Below, one piece after another: positions 48,821 through 61,519 of a stretch of 64,000 nt of DNA. Within the stretch, counting starts at the first letter, position 1, and every line of letters starts with the position of its first letter. Origin of the DNA: Staphylococcus sp. NAM3COL9 (lineage in GTDB: Bacteria; Bacillota; Bacilli; Staphylococcales; Staphylococcaceae); contig NZ_LGPC01000011.1 in assembly GCF_001431205.1 (NCBI RefSeq), forward strand, positions 339,271 to 403,270, written 5' to 3'. The position numbers and the translations under genes are program-made. Below the pieces are notes generated by a model, which worked only from the letters and a program-made list of their open reading frames with translations, was not told where the DNA came from and did not search any database.

Positions 48821-49888
48821 CTACTTTTTAAAATATGTTAGAAAATCTGTGAATGCATGTTGAAGTGTTGGCTTATCTATGTGATTTACTACAGGATTGC
48901 CAATGCCATCCAATAATACCATTTGAACTCCTTGTTGATTATTTTTCTTATCTTTTAACATGAGCTGATATAACGCTTCAAACTCAAATTCATTAACGAT
49001 GTCTAATGGATAATTTAATGAGGCTAAATAATTGATATAATGAGATATATCAAAATCTCTACTTAAGACTTTATTAGCAACGATAAATTGATAAATAATG
49101 CCTATCATGACTGCATGGCCATGTGGAATTTTAAAGGTATATTCAACTGCATGTCCAAATGTGTGACCTAAATTTAAAAATTTACGAACATTGGATTCTT
49201 TTTCATCTTTGACGATAATATTTAATTTCGTTTCGATACCTTTAAATAAATAATATTCAATTTCATTTAACGAAGCGAGTGCTGGCTGATCAGGGTATTG
49301 TGATTCTATATTTTGCACAGCTTGCATGTCACTCAATAAAGCATGTTTATAAACTTCTGCATAACCACTTAAAATTTCTCCATAAGGTAAAGTAGTTAAA
49401 AAATTCAAATCATAAATTACAGCATTAGGTCTATAGAAGGCACCTATTAAATTTTTACCATATTTAGAATTAATACCTACCTTGCCACCTACACTTGAAT
49501 CATGTGCAAGGATTGTCGTTGGTATTTGAATAAAATCAACACCTCTTAATAAGGTTGCAGCAAGGAATCCTGTGAAATCACCAGTAGCGCCTCCGCCTAC
49601 TGCGATTAAACAAGTATCACGCGTTAATTGTTTACTGAGTAAAACTTCTATCGTTTCTTCATAAAAGGATAACGATTTCGTCGCTTCACCAGAAGGAATG
49701 ATAAGTCTATGTGCACCATATTCAGAAGTTATAAAATCTATCGTTTCATTCCAATTATCATTTACCTTTTCATCAACAACCAACACAACATCTTTATAAT
49801 CGTTTATATATTGATGCAGTTGATCTAACGCATGATGTTCTACAAGAATTGGATAGTTATTGGATGTATAAGTAGTTTCTAATATCAT
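48821..49888 (-). CDS. aroB: 3-dehydroquinate synthase
   Basis: Second shikimate step, NAD- and metal-dependent. 355 residues: [32 protein letters not shown] (NAD loop), [28 protein letters not shown] and the metal-ligand [11 protein letters not shown]. Between aroC and aroA in one operon. Confidence 0.96.
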   Translation of the reverse strand: MILETTYTSNNYPILVEHHALDQLHQYINDYKDVVLVVDEKVNDNWNETIDFITSEYGAHRLIIPSGEATKSLSFYEETIEVLLSKQLTRDTCLIAVGGGATGDFTGFLAATLLRGVDFIQIPTTILAHDSSVGGKVGINSKYGKNLIGAFYRPNAVIYDLNFLTTLPYGEILSGYAEVYKHALLSDMQAVQNIESQYPDQPALASLNEIEYYLFKGIETKLNIIVKDEKESNVRKFLNLGHTFGHAVEYTFKIPHGHAVMIGIIYQFIVANKVLSRDFDISHYINYLASLNYPLDIVNEFEFEALYQLMLKDKKNNQQGVQMVLLDGIGNPVVNHIDKPTLQHAFTDFLTYFKK

Positions 49889-49926
49889 ATGCTCACCTAG
49901 TTACTTCATAAATTTTAAATTGCTAC

Positions 49927-51093
49927 TTAGTATTCTATATTTAATAAACGACGTTCATCTATTTGTGATTTTAATTGTTCTATATGATTACTTTGGAATT
50001 CTTCAAGTAATGCTTTTGCAATTTCAAATGCTACGACATTCTCTACTACAACACTTGCTGCAGGGACAGCACAGCTGTCAGAACGCTCAATAGAAGCTTT
50101 AAATGATTCTTTTGTATTAATATCCACGGAGTTTAGCGGTTTGTAAAGTGTTGGGATTGGTTTCATTATACCATTAACGATGATAGGCATACCATTAGAC
50201 ATACCACCTTCAAAGCCACCTAAGTGATTTGAACCTCTGTAGTAACCATTCGTAGTATCATACAAGATTTCATCTTGAATTTCACTACCTGGTTTTTCAG
50301 CTGCTTTGAAACCTTCACCAAAGCTTACACCTTTAAACGCATTAATACTTACAACGCCTTGGGCAATTCTACCATCAAGTTTACGATCGTAATGCACATA
50401 GCTACCAATACCTACTGGTAAGCCTTCAACAATTGTTTGCACTACACCGCCGATTGTATCACCTGCTTTTTTAGCTGCGTCAATTTTATCGCGAATTTCT
50501 TGAGCTATCTCATCATTTACAACGCGAACATCATTTTTATCAATATTAGCTTTAATTGTTTCAAGATCATATTCGATATCGTCTTTGATGCCACCAATTT
50601 CAACAACTCTACTATAAAAATTAATATCTAATTGTTTTAATAAAATTTTAGAAACTGCACCTACTGCAACACGTGCAGCTGTTTCTCTTGCTGAAGAACG
50701 TTCTAATACGTTTCTTAAATCTCTATGATTATATTTCATACCACCAATTAAATCAGCGTGGCCAGGACGCGGTTTGGTAATTACACGTTTCATATTGTCT
50801 TGATCTTCTTCACTAATAGGATCAGCACCCATGATTTTCTTCCAATGTGTAAAGTCATCATTTGTAACAATCAATGTGATTGGACTACCTAAAGTATATC
50901 CATTACGCACTCCTGAAACAATTTCAACTGCATCCTTTTCAATTTGCATGCGACGACCTCTGCCGTATCCACCTTGTCGTTTAAACATTTCTTCATTAAT
51001 ATCTGCCACATTGATTTCTAGATTGGCTGGTACACCTTCAATAATTACAGTTAACTGTGGTCCATGTGATTCACCAGAAGTTAAATATCTCAT
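49927..51093 (-). CDS. aroC: Chorismate synthase
   Basis: Last shikimate step, FMN-dependent. 388 residues with the three signatures: [20 protein letters not shown] at the start, [20 protein letters not shown] and [17 protein letters not shown]. First gene of the aroC-aroB-aroA-ypiA-ypiB transcript, which supplies chorismate for aromatic amino acids, folate and menaquinone. Confidence 0.97.
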   Translation of the reverse strand: MRYLTSGESHGPQLTVIIEGVPANLEINVADINEEMFKRQGGYGRGRRMQIEKDAVEIVSGVRNGYTLGSPITLIVTNDDFTHWKKIMGADPISEEDQDNMKRVITKPRPGHADLIGGMKYNHRDLRNVLERSSARETAARVAVGAVSKILLKQLDINFYSRVVEIGGIKDDIEYDLETIKANIDKNDVRVVNDEIAQEIRDKIDAAKKAGDTIGGVVQTIVEGLPVGIGSYVHYDRKLDGRIAQGVVSINAFKGVSFGEGFKAAEKPGSEIQDEILYDTTNGYYRGSNHLGGFEGGMSNGMPIIVNGIMKPIPTLYKPLNSVDINTKESFKASIERSDSCAVPAASVVVENVVAFEIAKALLEEFQSNHIEQLKSQIDERRLLNIEY

Positions 51094-51760
51094 ACTTTTC
51101 CCACTCCGTTCCTTTAGTACTTTAAATTATAATATTCTCTATATCTTATCACATTCAATTGTTCAAATTAACAGAAAAATTTACAAATATTGAATCTTAT
51201 GAAAACTTCCATGTTTTAAGTGTAACATTTGAATATTTTTTATAGTAAGAACTTTAGATTTTATATAGAAACATTATCATTTTCCAATATTATCTATTAA
51301 TTGAGACGGAAAAGTAAACAACAGTTAAAATTTGATTTCGTACTATCGCCTCTACAAAGTTTTTTAGATATCAGAAGGCTATTTTACACTCTATATTTTA
51401 GGGGTGAGTTATAAAACTAATTTTTCTAATGCGATTTCGTTGTCACACCCAAGCAAAGTTAAATAGAAAGTAAAATACAAACGCTGAAGTTATTGCATAA
51501 GAACTGCTTTTCTTCATAAATGAAATAGTAGTCTATTTAAAAGTTTAATATATGAGGATTTTCAATTCAGTCAGCTACTGCCAAATAAAGGATGAGGATG
51601 AAACACGTATTTATGCCTTAGCCTCATTCAAAACCACTTTAGTATTTCAATAGACGTTGCACGTAAAATAAAAAAGCTAACTGAATTAATTAAATTTCAG
51701 TTAGCTTTTTATATTATAAAAATTCATCATCATAAAGCATATTATTTATTGAAGTTGATA
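51094..51760. other. 667-base gene-free region between aroC and ndk
   Basis: AT-rich with the aroC leader at the left (a TATTATAAT -10-like box near 51125 on the minus strand). A degenerate hairpin of the ATGAGG..CCTCAT type is at 51591-51628, and the ndk terminator at 51671-51710. No ORF of note or T-box signature was seen. Confidence 0.55.
51671..51710 (-). terminator. Terminator of ndk
   Basis: AAAAAGCTAACTGAA and TTCAGTTAGCTTTTT frame a short AT loop, about 50 bases past the ndk stop. It separates ndk from the aro operon. Confidence 0.85.
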
Positions 51761-52210
51761 TTATTCGTATAACCACGCTTCACGTGATCCAGTATAATCA
51801 CTTAATTCTTCAGCTTTAAACCAAAGGTTAATTTCTTTTTTAGCTGATTCTACCGAGTCTGAACCATGAATAATGTTTCTACCTACAGTTAAACCTAAGT
51901 CTCCTCTAATTGTGCCTGGTGTAGCTTCAGATGGATTAGTTTTACCAATAATATGACGCGAAACATTTACTGCATCTTCACCTTCAACTACTATAGCGAA
52001 TACTGGTGCAGAAGTAATGAAGTCAATTAATTTGTTATAGAATGGTTTATCTGTGTGTTCTGCATAATGTTCTTCTGCAAGTGGCTGTGGTACAGTCATA
52101 AATTTACCGCCTACAAGTTTTAGCCCTTTACGTTCAATACGAGAAATGATTTCTCCTACCAAATTGCGTTGTACCGCGTCTGGTTTAATCATTAGAAATG
52201 TTCTTTCCAT
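51761..52210 (-). CDS. ndk: Nucleoside diphosphate kinase
   Basis: 149 residues from the ATG at 52210 after AGGGGG; the longer frame (to 52264) is outside the family length. [35 protein letters not shown], and the phospho-His in [19 protein letters not shown] are present. Balances NTP pools. Confidence 0.96.
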   Translation of the reverse strand: MERTFLMIKPDAVQRNLVGEIISRIERKGLKLVGGKFMTVPQPLAEEHYAEHTDKPFYNKLIDFITSAPVFAIVVEGEDAVNVSRHIIGKTNPSEATPGTIRGDLGLTVGRNIIHGSDSVESAKKEINLWFKAEELSDYTGSREAWLYE

Positions 52211-52320
52211 AATGTGTGAATCCCCCTGTTTGTTATGTATCAATTGTACAGTAATAATGTACATAAGTACATATCAATAAAATATTATGTTTTGAGATAC
52301 ATTAATATTTTAACAGGTTA

Positions 52321-52335
52321 TTAAAGCGCTTTCAA
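52321..52335 (-). promoter_or_regulatory. cre-like palindrome upstream of ndk
   Basis: On the minus strand TTGAAAGCGCTTTAA, close to the CcpA consensus but with A for the last C. It lies 111 bases before ndk and 16 bases past the hepT stop. CcpA control is only a suggestion. Confidence 0.3.
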
Positions 52336-52350
52336 TGCTTTTCATGTAAC

Positions 52351-53304
52351 TTATAAATTCCTTTTTCCAACTTTTTTAATTAATTTCTTAAACAAGGGTT
52401 TAGCAGCTACGCTTTCCAATTGATCAAGTAGATTTAACGCTTTATCTAAATATTTATCACTGATTACTTGTGATTGTTGTATAACATCAGATGATTGAAT
52501 GCGTTGAATACAATAGTCAAACGTCTCTTGATCTGTGTCCGGAGTAAGTTGTTGTATCTGCGTTTTGAATTCTGGATGCTTTCTCATTTCTAATAATACA
52601 GGTAAAGTGATATGACCATTCATCAAGTCACTACCAACTGGTTTCCCTATTTTTTTTTCTGTACTTGTAAAATCGAGGATATCATCAACAATTTGAAAAC
52701 TCATGCCAATATAATGGCCAATCATTTTTAAATTGTGAACTGTTTTCAAATCGGCACCAGAAGCAATCGCACCTACTTCAGTAGATAATTGTATCAGTAA
52801 TGCTGTTTTACGATTAATTCTACGCAAATAACTCGTGATGGTTTGATAACCATTGAATTGATCTTGGAATTGAAATAGCTCACCCATACATACTTCAACG
52901 ATTGCATTTGAAATCGCCGAATGAATACGGTTATCTTCAATATTTGAAATATGTTCAAGCGCTGATGCGAGTAAAAAGTTACCGACAAGAATAGCAGTAT
53001 TTTGATCCCATTTTTTAGCTATAGTTAAGCTTCCTCGGCGTTTATCACTCTTATCTACGACATCATCGTGAACTAAAGTTGCCATATGAATTAATTCAAG
53101 TGCAACAGCTACACGATAAACATCCTCATTCATTTCTTTACCAAACTGGCTGCTTAAAATTACAAAGGCAGGTCTAACGCGTTTGCCACCTGAAGAAAAC
53201 AAATGATACGAAGCATCTTCTAGTACTTTATCATTGCTTATAAGAGATTGTTCTAATCGCTTTTCGATTTTCTTTATTTCACTATTCATGTTTAACTTTG
53301 ACAC
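52351..53304 (-). CDS. hepT: Heptaprenyl diphosphate synthase component II (catalytic)
   Basis: Chain-elongating trans-prenyltransferase; pairs with HepS to make the menaquinone side chain. 317 residues from a GTG at 53304, six bases after AAAGGTG. Another GTG three codons upstream (53313) matches the annotated start of homologues, and an ATG at 53328 lacks a ribosome-binding site. First Asp-rich motif HDDVVDKSDKRRG; second FQIVDDILDFTSTEKKIGK; SSGGKRVRPAF at the N end. Directly after menG. Confidence 0.94.
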   Translation of the reverse strand: MSKLNMNSEIKKIEKRLEQSLISNDKVLEDASYHLFSSGGKRVRPAFVILSSQFGKEMNEDVYRVAVALELIHMATLVHDDVVDKSDKRRGSLTIAKKWDQNTAILVGNFLLASALEHISNIEDNRIHSAISNAIVEVCMGELFQFQDQFNGYQTITSYLRRINRKTALLIQLSTEVGAIASGADLKTVHNLKMIGHYIGMSFQIVDDILDFTSTEKKIGKPVGSDLMNGHITLPVLLEMRKHPEFKTQIQQLTPDTDQETFDYCIQRIQSSDVIQQSQVISDKYLDKALNLLDQLESVAAKPLFKKLIKKVGKRNL

Positions 53305-53330
53305 GTTAATCACCTTTGGTTGATTCATTT

Positions 53331-54032
53331 TTATTTATAGCCAAGGTGCATCGCTGCAACGCCACCTGTAAAGCTACGTATTTTTATGTTACTGAAACCT
53401 GCTTGACCAAACAGACGTTTTAGCTTTTCTTTATCTGGAAAGTCAAAAGTAGATTGTTGTAACCATTCATACTCATCTTTGGATTTTGCAAAAACTTTAC
53501 CGAAAATAGGCATTACAAATTTAAAATAAAGTTTATAACCTTGTTTGAATACTGGTGTTGTAGGTTGGCTAGTTTCTAGACAGACAACCATACCACCTGG
53601 TTTAAGCACTCTATGTAATTCTTTGAGTGTAGCTAGATAGTCAGGTACATTACGTAAACCAAACCCAATAGTTACATAATCAAATTCATTGTCTTCAAAT
53701 GGTAGGTTCATTGCATCACCATGTACAAGTTGTATATTATTCATATCTTGTGTTTTACCTTTGCCGACTTCGAGCATGTTTTCACTAAAGTCCACACCAA
53801 TGACTTCACCTGTTGGTCCTACAGCCTTACTAAGTGAGATAGACCAATCAGCAGTACCACAACATACATCTAAAGCTTTACTACCAGGTTCAACGTTCAT
53901 TTCTTTCATAACACGTTTTCTCCATGTCTTATGTTGCTCAAAGCTAATAATATTATTTAGGCGATCGTATTTTCCAGAAATATTTTGAAAAACGTCATGT
54001 ACTTGTTCTTTTTTTGCTTTATTATCTGCCAT
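53331..54032 (-). CDS. menG: Demethylmenaquinone methyltransferase
   Basis: Last menaquinone step: SAM-dependent methylation of demethylmenaquinone. 233 residues with [20 protein letters not shown] at the start, [18 protein letters not shown] (motif I) and [20 protein letters not shown], both UbiE/MenG signatures. Between HepS and HepT, which build the prenyl chain. Confidence 0.96.
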   Translation of the reverse strand: MADNKAKKEQVHDVFQNISGKYDRLNNIISFEQHKTWRKRVMKEMNVEPGSKALDVCCGTADWSISLSKAVGPTGEVIGVDFSENMLEVGKGKTQDMNNIQLVHGDAMNLPFEDNEFDYVTIGFGLRNVPDYLATLKELHRVLKPGGMVVCLETSQPTTPVFKQGYKLYFKFVMPIFGKVFAKSKDEYEWLQQSTFDFPDKEKLKRLFGQAGFSNIKIRSFTGGVAAMHLGYK

Positions 54033-54034
54033 AG

Positions 54035-54613
54035 TTAATTACCTCTTTTTGAATGTATTTCAGACTTTATTTCATCTAAAAATGTAATTAATTCATCTTT
54101 AGAAAATTTACTTAAATAAGAAGGATGCTTTTTAGTTATGTTCGCTAATAATTTATCATTGATTGATTCAAGATTGGCATCAGGAGCAAAATGTTGAATT
54201 GTAATACATGGAAATAGGTTTTCAACTTTTAATATATATTGACTGATGTGCTCTTTAGTAAGTGCATCGTGATGTATTGACGACTTCATTTCATTCACTT
54301 CAACGATTGCTGCACTAATTTTTTTTTGATAAGTTGGAGCGTTTAACTTTGCTAGTAATGTATAAAAATGTGCGCTCAATAAGTCACCAATTAAAATAGA
54401 CTTTTTAGACGATAACGTTGTAGAAACTTCGTCTAAATGATGCATCGCAGTATCTATTGTGAGGCAAGCTAATCTAGCTTCTTCAGGAATATCATATGAA
54501 TCAAGAATTTGAGCTAAGTTTTCATCAATGTCTATAGATTCATAATGATGTATACCTTTAAGTCGATGTACAATTTGTTTTTCTAATATGCTTAATGTCG
54601 TTTCCATGTTCAC
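54035..54613 (-). CDS. hepS: Heptaprenyl diphosphate synthase component I
   Basis: 192-residue helical regulatory/product-length subunit with no catalytic Asp motif. Recognised by its location before menG-hepT and by the family pattern [20 protein letters not shown] and [19 protein letters not shown]. Two bases before menG. Sequence conservation in this family is low, so the function rests on context too. Confidence 0.88.
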   Translation of the reverse strand: MNMETTLSILEKQIVHRLKGIHHYESIDIDENLAQILDSYDIPEEARLACLTIDTAMHHLDEVSTTLSSKKSILIGDLLSAHFYTLLAKLNAPTYQKKISAAIVEVNEMKSSIHHDALTKEHISQYILKVENLFPCITIQHFAPDANLESINDKLLANITKKHPSYLSKFSKDELITFLDEIKSEIHSKRGN

Positions 54614-54700
54614 ACCTCACGTTATTATCCATATACATATTAACATTATATAGAGAAAAATAAAATAAACGATAGTTAAAGCGGTAAATATTTATATATG

Positions 54701-54720
54701 ATGTATTTGTATAAATACAT
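54701..54720. promoter_or_regulatory. Palindrome upstream of hepS shared with recU-pbp2
   Basis: ATGTATTT-GTAT-AAATACAT, same 8-base arms as the site at 31407-31424, spacer 4 instead of 2. Located upstream of the likely hepS -10. Confidence 0.35.
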
Positions 54721-54887
54721 TTCTAGTGTATGAAGCGTTTGTTTTTGATTTATGTATGTATCATTAAATTTATATTAAGCATTGTGACAATTACAACATT
54801 TAATTTATATCATCATTACATCGAATGATATCATATTAAGTATAAATAAATGCAGATTGTTTAATGTTCTTAGATTAAAAGTGTATA

Positions 54888-54920
54888 AAAAAAGAAAAAG
54901 CCCCTTTTAAAAGGGCTTTA
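54888..54920 (-). terminator. Terminator of hup
   Basis: AAAGCCC-TTTTAAAA-GGGGCTTT hairpin, followed by TTCTTTTTTT on the minus strand, 14 bases past the stop. Confidence 0.9.
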
Positions 54921-54934
54921 GTTTTAGTAAAGAA

Positions 54935-55207
54935 TTATTTAACTGCGTCTTTTAATGCTTTACCAGCTTTGAATGCTGGAACTTTGCTTGCAGGGATATC
55001 AATTTCTTTACCTGTTTGTGGGTTACGGCCTTTACGAGCAGCACGTTCGCGTACTTCGAAGTTACCGAATCCAATTAATTGTACTTTTTCACCTTTAGAA
55101 AGTGATGATTGAATTGATTCGAATACTGCATCTACAGCTAAACCAGCCTCTTTTTTAGTTAAATCAGCTTGTTCTGCAACAGCATTGATTAAGTCTGTCT
55201 TGTTCAT
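54935..55207 (-). CDS. hup: DNA-binding protein HU
   Basis: 90-residue histone-like protein from the ATG at 55207 behind [27 protein letters not shown], the beta-arm [20 protein letters not shown] and the [20 protein letters not shown] end are canonical. Monocistronic with its own terminator. A hairpin just ahead of the ribosome-binding site may affect its translation. Confidence 0.97.
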   Translation of the reverse strand: MNKTDLINAVAEQADLTKKEAGLAVDAVFESIQSSLSKGEKVQLIGFGNFEVRERAARKGRNPQTGKEIDIPASKVPAFKAGKALKDAVK

Positions 55208-55233
55208 TATGAATTCACCTCCCCTAGGGTTTA

Positions 55234-55256
55234 TAATGATACTTAATATCATTATG
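55234..55256 (-). promoter_or_regulatory. Hairpin in the hup leader
   Basis: ATAATGATA (55234-55242) and TATCATTAT (55248-55256) form a perfect 9-bp stem with a 5-base loop. It lies some 15 bases upstream of the hup ribosome-binding site. Could be an RNA structure or an operator; the T run needed for a terminator is lacking. Confidence 0.35.
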
Positions 55257-55375
55257 GTATGACTTTAACACAACGAATACTGCAACTGCAATGATTTATG
55301 CGCAGAAAACGTTGAAATAATAGGATTTTAACAACAAATTGCTATATATTTGTTAAAAAGTGTAATACTGCTTCT

Positions 55376-56374
55376 TTATTCTGATTTTTTTCCACGTCCC
55401 ATAAGATCTTTAACACTTTCATCTACAGGTCTATTTTCAAATAAAACACTATAAAGTGCATTAGTTATTGGCATGTCAACATTTTGCGTTTTTGCTAAAT
55501 GATAAACTGATTTTGTGGTATATACACCTTCGACAACCATATCCATCTCATCTAATGCTGTGTCTAATGATTTTCCTTCGCCCAATTTAAATCCTAAAGT
55601 ATAGTTTCTAGAATGCGTAGATGTGCATGTAACGATTAAGTCACCAATGCCACCTAGACCTAAGAAAGTAATAGGGTCAGCACCTAGCTTTTCACCTAAA
55701 CGACTAATTTCAGCTAAACCTCTAGTCATGAGTGCAGCTTTAGCATTGTCGCCGAAGCCCATGCCTGAGATTACACCACTTGCTACAGCGATGATATTTT
55801 TTAAAGCACCACCTAATTCAACCCCTACAAGATCGTCATTTGTGTAAACACGTAAGTAATCATTCATAAATAAGTCCTGTGTTAATTTACTTACTTCAGA
55901 TGACTTGGAAGATGCAGCAACTGTTGTTGGCTGTTTGATGACAACTTCTTCTGCATGACTTGGTCCTGATAATACACCGATACCTGCATTATGTTCTGCT
56001 GAAATAGAATCCTCTAACATTTCAGAAACTCGTTTATAAGTATCATTTTCTATTCCTTTTGCTACATGTATAAATGTTTTTGGAGTTGATAAAAGTGAAT
56101 CAATTTTGCTTGCTACTGCTCTCATAGCTTTTGTAGGCAATGCCATTAAAAAGACTTCAGAAAAATTTATAGCAGTTTTAATCTCTAATGTTGCTTTGAT
56201 TGAATCATTGATCTTAGCTGTTTTTAGATATTTACTATTGATGTGTTGTTCATTAATTTCATTGATTGTTTGTTCATTTTTACCCCACATCAATACTTGG
56301 TGTCCATTTTCAGCTAAAACATTTGCTAAAGCTGTACCGAAACTTCCTGTACCAAAGACTGTTACTTTAGACAT
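55376..56374 (-). CDS. gpsA: Glycerol-3-phosphate dehydrogenase [NAD(P)+]
   Basis: Makes sn-glycerol-3-phosphate from DHAP for phospholipid synthesis. 332 residues with [20 protein letters not shown] for [13 protein letters not shown], the catalytic Lys region [19 protein letters not shown] and [19 protein letters not shown]. Eighteen bases after der, hence likely the same transcript. Confidence 0.96.
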   Translation of the reverse strand: MSKVTVFGTGSFGTALANVLAENGHQVLMWGKNEQTINEINEQHINSKYLKTAKINDSIKATLEIKTAINFSEVFLMALPTKAMRAVASKIDSLLSTPKTFIHVAKGIENDTYKRVSEMLEDSISAEHNAGIGVLSGPSHAEEVVIKQPTTVAASSKSSEVSKLTQDLFMNDYLRVYTNDDLVGVELGGALKNIIAVASGVISGMGFGDNAKAALMTRGLAEISRLGEKLGADPITFLGLGGIGDLIVTCTSTHSRNYTLGFKLGEGKSLDTALDEMDMVVEGVYTTKSVYHLAKTQNVDMPITNALYSVLFENRPVDESVKDLMGRGKKSE

Positions 56375-56392
56375 GAATATCTCCTCCGATAA

Positions 56393-57703
56393 TTAATTTC
56401 TTTTTCTAGGTATAATATGCACAGGTGTACCTTCAAAACCGAATGCTGCTCTGATTTGATTTTCCAAATAACGTTTATAAGAAAAGTGCATTAATTCTAC
56501 ATCATTTACAAATACGATAAAGGTTGGTGGTTCGATTGCTACTTGCGTAGTATAGAATACGTTCAATCTGCGACCTTTATCAGTCGGAGTTGGGTTCATA
56601 GAAAGAGCGTCAGTGATTACCTCATTTAAAGTTGAACTCTTCACGCGTTTTTTATGGTTTTCGCTGGCTTGTGTAATATATGGGAATAACGTTCTAAGTC
56701 TTTGACTTTCTTTTGCAGAAACAAATGCAACTTCAGCATAATCTAAGAATTGGAATTCTTTACGAACTTCATCTTTAAATTTTTTCATAGTATTAGTTTC
56801 TTTATCAACTGTATCCCATTTATTTACTACGATTACAATAGCTTTACCTTCTTCATGAGCATATCCTGCCACACGTTTATCTTGTTCGATGATACCTTGA
56901 TCAGCATCAATAACAACTAAAATAACGTTTGAACGCTCGATTGCTTTCAGGGCACGTAATACAGAATATTTTTCTGTGTTTTCATATACTTTTCCTTTTT
57001 TACGCATACCTGCTGTATCGATTAGGACATAGTCTTGATCGTCATAAGTATATTCGGTATCGACCGCATCACGTGTTGTGCCTGCTACGTTAGAAACGAT
57101 AACACGTTCTTCACCTAATATTGCATTGACTAAGCTAGATTTACCAACATTTGGTCGTCCAATAATTGATAAGCGAATTGTGTCATCATCGTATGGATCA
57201 GGTTCTTCTTCTTTAAAGTGTTTGACAACTTCATCTAAAAGATCACCTAGACCTAAACCATGTGAACCAGAAATTGGATAAGGATCGCCAAAACCAAGCG
57301 CATAGAAATCATAAATCTCATTTCTCATTTCTGGATTATCTACTTTATTTACTGCTAAAACAACAGTTTTTTTTGATTTATACAACATTTGAGCAACAAT
57401 TTGATCGCTTTGTGTTAAACCCTCTCTTACGTTGACCATAAAAATAATGACATCAGATTCATCTATTGCAATTTCTGCTTGTGCTCTTATTTGTGTTTGG
57501 AATGGTGCGTCACCAATTTCAATACCACCTGTATCGATGACGTTAAAATCATGTGTTAACCATTCGCCTGATGAATAAATTCTGTCTCGAGTCACGCCGG
57601 GTGTATCTTCTACGATAGATACACGCTCACCTACGACTCTATTGAAAATTGTAGATTTACCTACATTAGGTCTGCCCACAATTGCTACTATAGGTTTAGT
57701 CAT
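56393..57703 (-). CDS. der: Ribosome-assembly GTPase Der (EngA)
   Basis: Two tandem Era-like GTPase domains and a KH-like C-terminal domain; acts in 50S assembly. 436 residues from the ATG at 57703. G domain 1: [21 protein letters not shown] and NKVDN. G domain 2: [32 protein letters not shown]. The longer frame to 57757 has no good ribosome-binding site. Pairs with gpsA downstream. Confidence 0.97.
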   Translation of the reverse strand: MTKPIVAIVGRPNVGKSTIFNRVVGERVSIVEDTPGVTRDRIYSSGEWLTHDFNVIDTGGIEIGDAPFQTQIRAQAEIAIDESDVIIFMVNVREGLTQSDQIVAQMLYKSKKTVVLAVNKVDNPEMRNEIYDFYALGFGDPYPISGSHGLGLGDLLDEVVKHFKEEEPDPYDDDTIRLSIIGRPNVGKSSLVNAILGEERVIVSNVAGTTRDAVDTEYTYDDQDYVLIDTAGMRKKGKVYENTEKYSVLRALKAIERSNVILVVIDADQGIIEQDKRVAGYAHEEGKAIVIVVNKWDTVDKETNTMKKFKDEVRKEFQFLDYAEVAFVSAKESQRLRTLFPYITQASENHKKRVKSSTLNEVITDALSMNPTPTDKGRRLNVFYTTQVAIEPPTFIVFVNDVELMHFSYKRYLENQIRAAFGFEGTPVHIIPRKRN

Positions 57704-57838
57704 AACTAACTTCCTCTCTTTTTTAATCTCTATAATTCTATCATAAGGGGTAAGCAAATCAAAAGAAATATTTAATCTGCACTAATATTATTGGGTTTAG
57801 GCTAGTATAAAAAAATTGTTTTTAAAGATTACATAAAA

Positions 57839-57876
57839 ATAAATCTTGTCCTAAAAAGAAGTTAGGACAAGATTTA
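57839..57876 (-). terminator. Terminator of rpsA
   Basis: AAATCTTGTCCTA (57841-57853) and TAGGACAAGATTT (57863-57875), perfect 13-bp stem; T-rich on the minus strand. 23 bases past the stop. Confidence 0.85.
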
Positions 57877-57898
57877 AAATTAGTGTTAAATTTATACG

Positions 57899-59080
57899 TT
57901 AAAACTTGATGTCTTTCAATTTATCTCCGAAAACATCACCTAAAGTAGGATTGTCATCATCGTCAGAACCACTTTCCAAGTATGATTTCGTAGTGGCGCT
58001 ATCACTTTCAACGACATTTTCCGTTTCTAATGTTGCTTTAATAGATAATGAAATGCGCTCTTTTTCTACGTCGACACCTAGTACTTTGACACTTACTACT
58101 TCCCCAGGTTCTAATACTTCGCTTGATGAACCAATGTGAGTATGTCTTATTTCAGAAATGTGTACTAAACCCTGAACGCCCGGTTTGATTTCAACAAAGG
58201 CACCGAAGTTAGTTAATCTAACAACTGTTCCTTCGATGACATCACCTTCGTTAAACTCACCTTTTATTGATTCAAATGGACTTGGTAAAGTATCTTTAAT
58301 TGATAATGAGATACGCTCAGAATCTCTATCAACTGATTTTACTTTTACATTAACTGTATCTCCAATGGATACGACGTCTTCTGGAGATTTAACGTGTTCA
58401 TGAGATAATTCAGAAACGTGAACAAGTCCATCTACGCCACCAATATCTACAAAAGCGCCAAAGTTAGTTAAGCGTGCAACTTTCCCTTCGATAACATCGC
58501 CTTCATTAAGTGAACTTAATAAATCGTCTTTTTTCTCTGCATTTTCTAATGCCTCTACAGCTTTACGACTAAGAATGACACGATTATTAGCAGGATCCAA
58601 TTCTTCCACTTTTAGTTTAAGAACTTGTCCTTCGAAATCAGAGAAATCTTCAATGAAGTCTGTTGAAATTAATGAAGCTGGAACAAACCCTCTTTGGCCA
58701 ACATCGACTACTAAACCGCCTTTTACTACTTCAGTGACTTTAGCTTCAATAGTTTTATTGTTGTCTAATTGTTCTTGTAAAAATTCATATGATTTTTCTG
58801 TTTCAAGTTGACGTTTAGAAAGTATATAAGCACCTGACTCATTTTCTTCGTCATACTCTACTTTTGTAACATATGCACCAATTTCATCACCAACTTTGAC
58901 AGCATCACCTGGATTGTCTATATGATGCGTAGAAAGTTGACTAATAGGGATGATACCATTAAATTTAGCACCGTTAATGTTTACAATCACCTGTTTTTCA
59001 TCAATTTCTTGAATCTCACCAGTAACTGTATCCCCTTCTTTAATCTCTTTGATCATTGATTCGTTGAATTCTTCAGTCAT
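57899..59080 (-). CDS. rpsA: 30S ribosomal protein S1 (four S1 domains)
   Basis: 393 residues with four S1 RNA-binding OB folds at ~14-86, ~104-168, ~190-258 and ~275-343. The third and fourth have the strongest repeats (EGKVARLTNFGAFVDIGGVD, EGTVVRLTNFGAFVEIKPGV). Shorter than the six-domain proteobacterial S1, as normal in Bacilli. Function in translation initiation on weak leaders. A palindrome TGACA-GAAT-TGTCA (59128-59141) and a TATAAT-like box (minus strand, 59109-59114) precede it. Confidence 0.95.
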   Translation of the reverse strand: MTEEFNESMIKEIKEGDTVTGEIQEIDEKQVIVNINGAKFNGIIPISQLSTHHIDNPGDAVKVGDEIGAYVTKVEYDEENESGAYILSKRQLETEKSYEFLQEQLDNNKTIEAKVTEVVKGGLVVDVGQRGFVPASLISTDFIEDFSDFEGQVLKLKVEELDPANNRVILSRKAVEALENAEKKDDLLSSLNEGDVIEGKVARLTNFGAFVDIGGVDGLVHVSELSHEHVKSPEDVVSIGDTVNVKVKSVDRDSERISLSIKDTLPSPFESIKGEFNEGDVIEGTVVRLTNFGAFVEIKPGVQGLVHISEIRHTHIGSSSEVLEPGEVVSVKVLGVDVEKERISLSIKATLETENVVESDSATTKSYLESGSDDDDNPTLGDVFGDKLKDIKF

Positions 59081-59388
59081 CTTGTCTGCCTCCTTATTAC
59101 ACTACATAATTATAACATCTTATAAACTGACAGAATTGTCAAGAAATTCCCCTTTATTATAGGAATTCAAATTCTATTTGTTAAAAAGTTGTAAAATCAG
59201 GCTTTCTAGCTAACTAAAGCTTTGAAATTTTTACCTAAAATTTACATTTATTAATATATATGCAGATCTAATTGATATAAAAATGTACCTTATTTATATA
59301 CCCTATGTTAGTTATTATATAACCTTTTTACACAATTTAAAAAGAAATGGCATTATAATACGCTGTATTTATAAAAAGAGCTATTATT
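59081..59388. other. Gene-free region between rpsA and cmk
   Basis: AT-rich; rpsA upstream signals lie at 59109-59145 (see rpsA). No clear terminator for cmk could be found. Confidence 0.55.
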
Positions 59389-61101
<1,713 letters not shown>

Positions 61102-61519
61102 TGATTTTTAATAATTAAAGAGAAAAACATGTTTATGTCTTCTCAAACTAGAAAGGAATTGTTTTTGTTTACGTTTTTGTGGTCACAGCCGCAGATTTTA
61201 TGATTTGGTTAGTACTATTCTCGTAGGAGTCGGCTCAAAGTACTGCCATTTTTCAAATAACGTTGTATCATTCACCATCATTCATTGATTGAACCTATAC
61301 AAAGGCAAACTCAAATAAAATGAATATATAGCTAAGTTAGCAAAAAAGATTACCTCCACTCACAAGAAAATTACAAATAATAGAATTTATGAACAAAGAT
61401 TTTATCAAGGGAAAATGTTTATAAAAACCAATGCTTTTATTATGAGAAATTCATGTATAATATTATTAAAAACTAGAGGCTGAGACATAAATACATGTCC
61501 CAGCCTCTAGTTTTTAATT
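61102..61519. other. Gene-free region between ansA and ypdA
   Basis: A slightly GC-richer stretch at 61165-61255 (GTGGTCACAGCCGCAG, later CTCGTAGGAGTCGGCTCAAA) stands out from the AT-rich flanks and looks like an interspersed repeat or decayed element; no ORF is intact. A plus-strand TATAAT (61456-61461) lies just before the shared terminator. Confidence 0.45.
61470..61517. terminator. Strong bidirectional terminator (GAGGCTGGGACA family)
   Basis: AAAAACTAGAGGCTGAGACAT and ATGTCCCAGCCTCTAGTTTTT form a 21-bp stem with one G-U-type imperfection around AAATAC. It ends ypdA transcription 3-50 bases after the stop. The GAGGCTGRGACATAAAT block recurs in staphylococcal intergenic regions. Confidence 0.9.

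Larger units (their letters stand above)
54614..54934. other. Gene-free region between hepS and hup
   Basis: Holds the hepS promoter area (CTCTATATAATG on the minus strand near 54645), a palindrome at 54701-54720 and the hup terminator at 54888-54920. Nothing else was seen. Confidence 0.6.

Noticed and set aside
51094..51760. Hidden small gene between aroC and ndk
   Set aside because: No frame longer than a dozen or so codons with a ribosome-binding site was seen.
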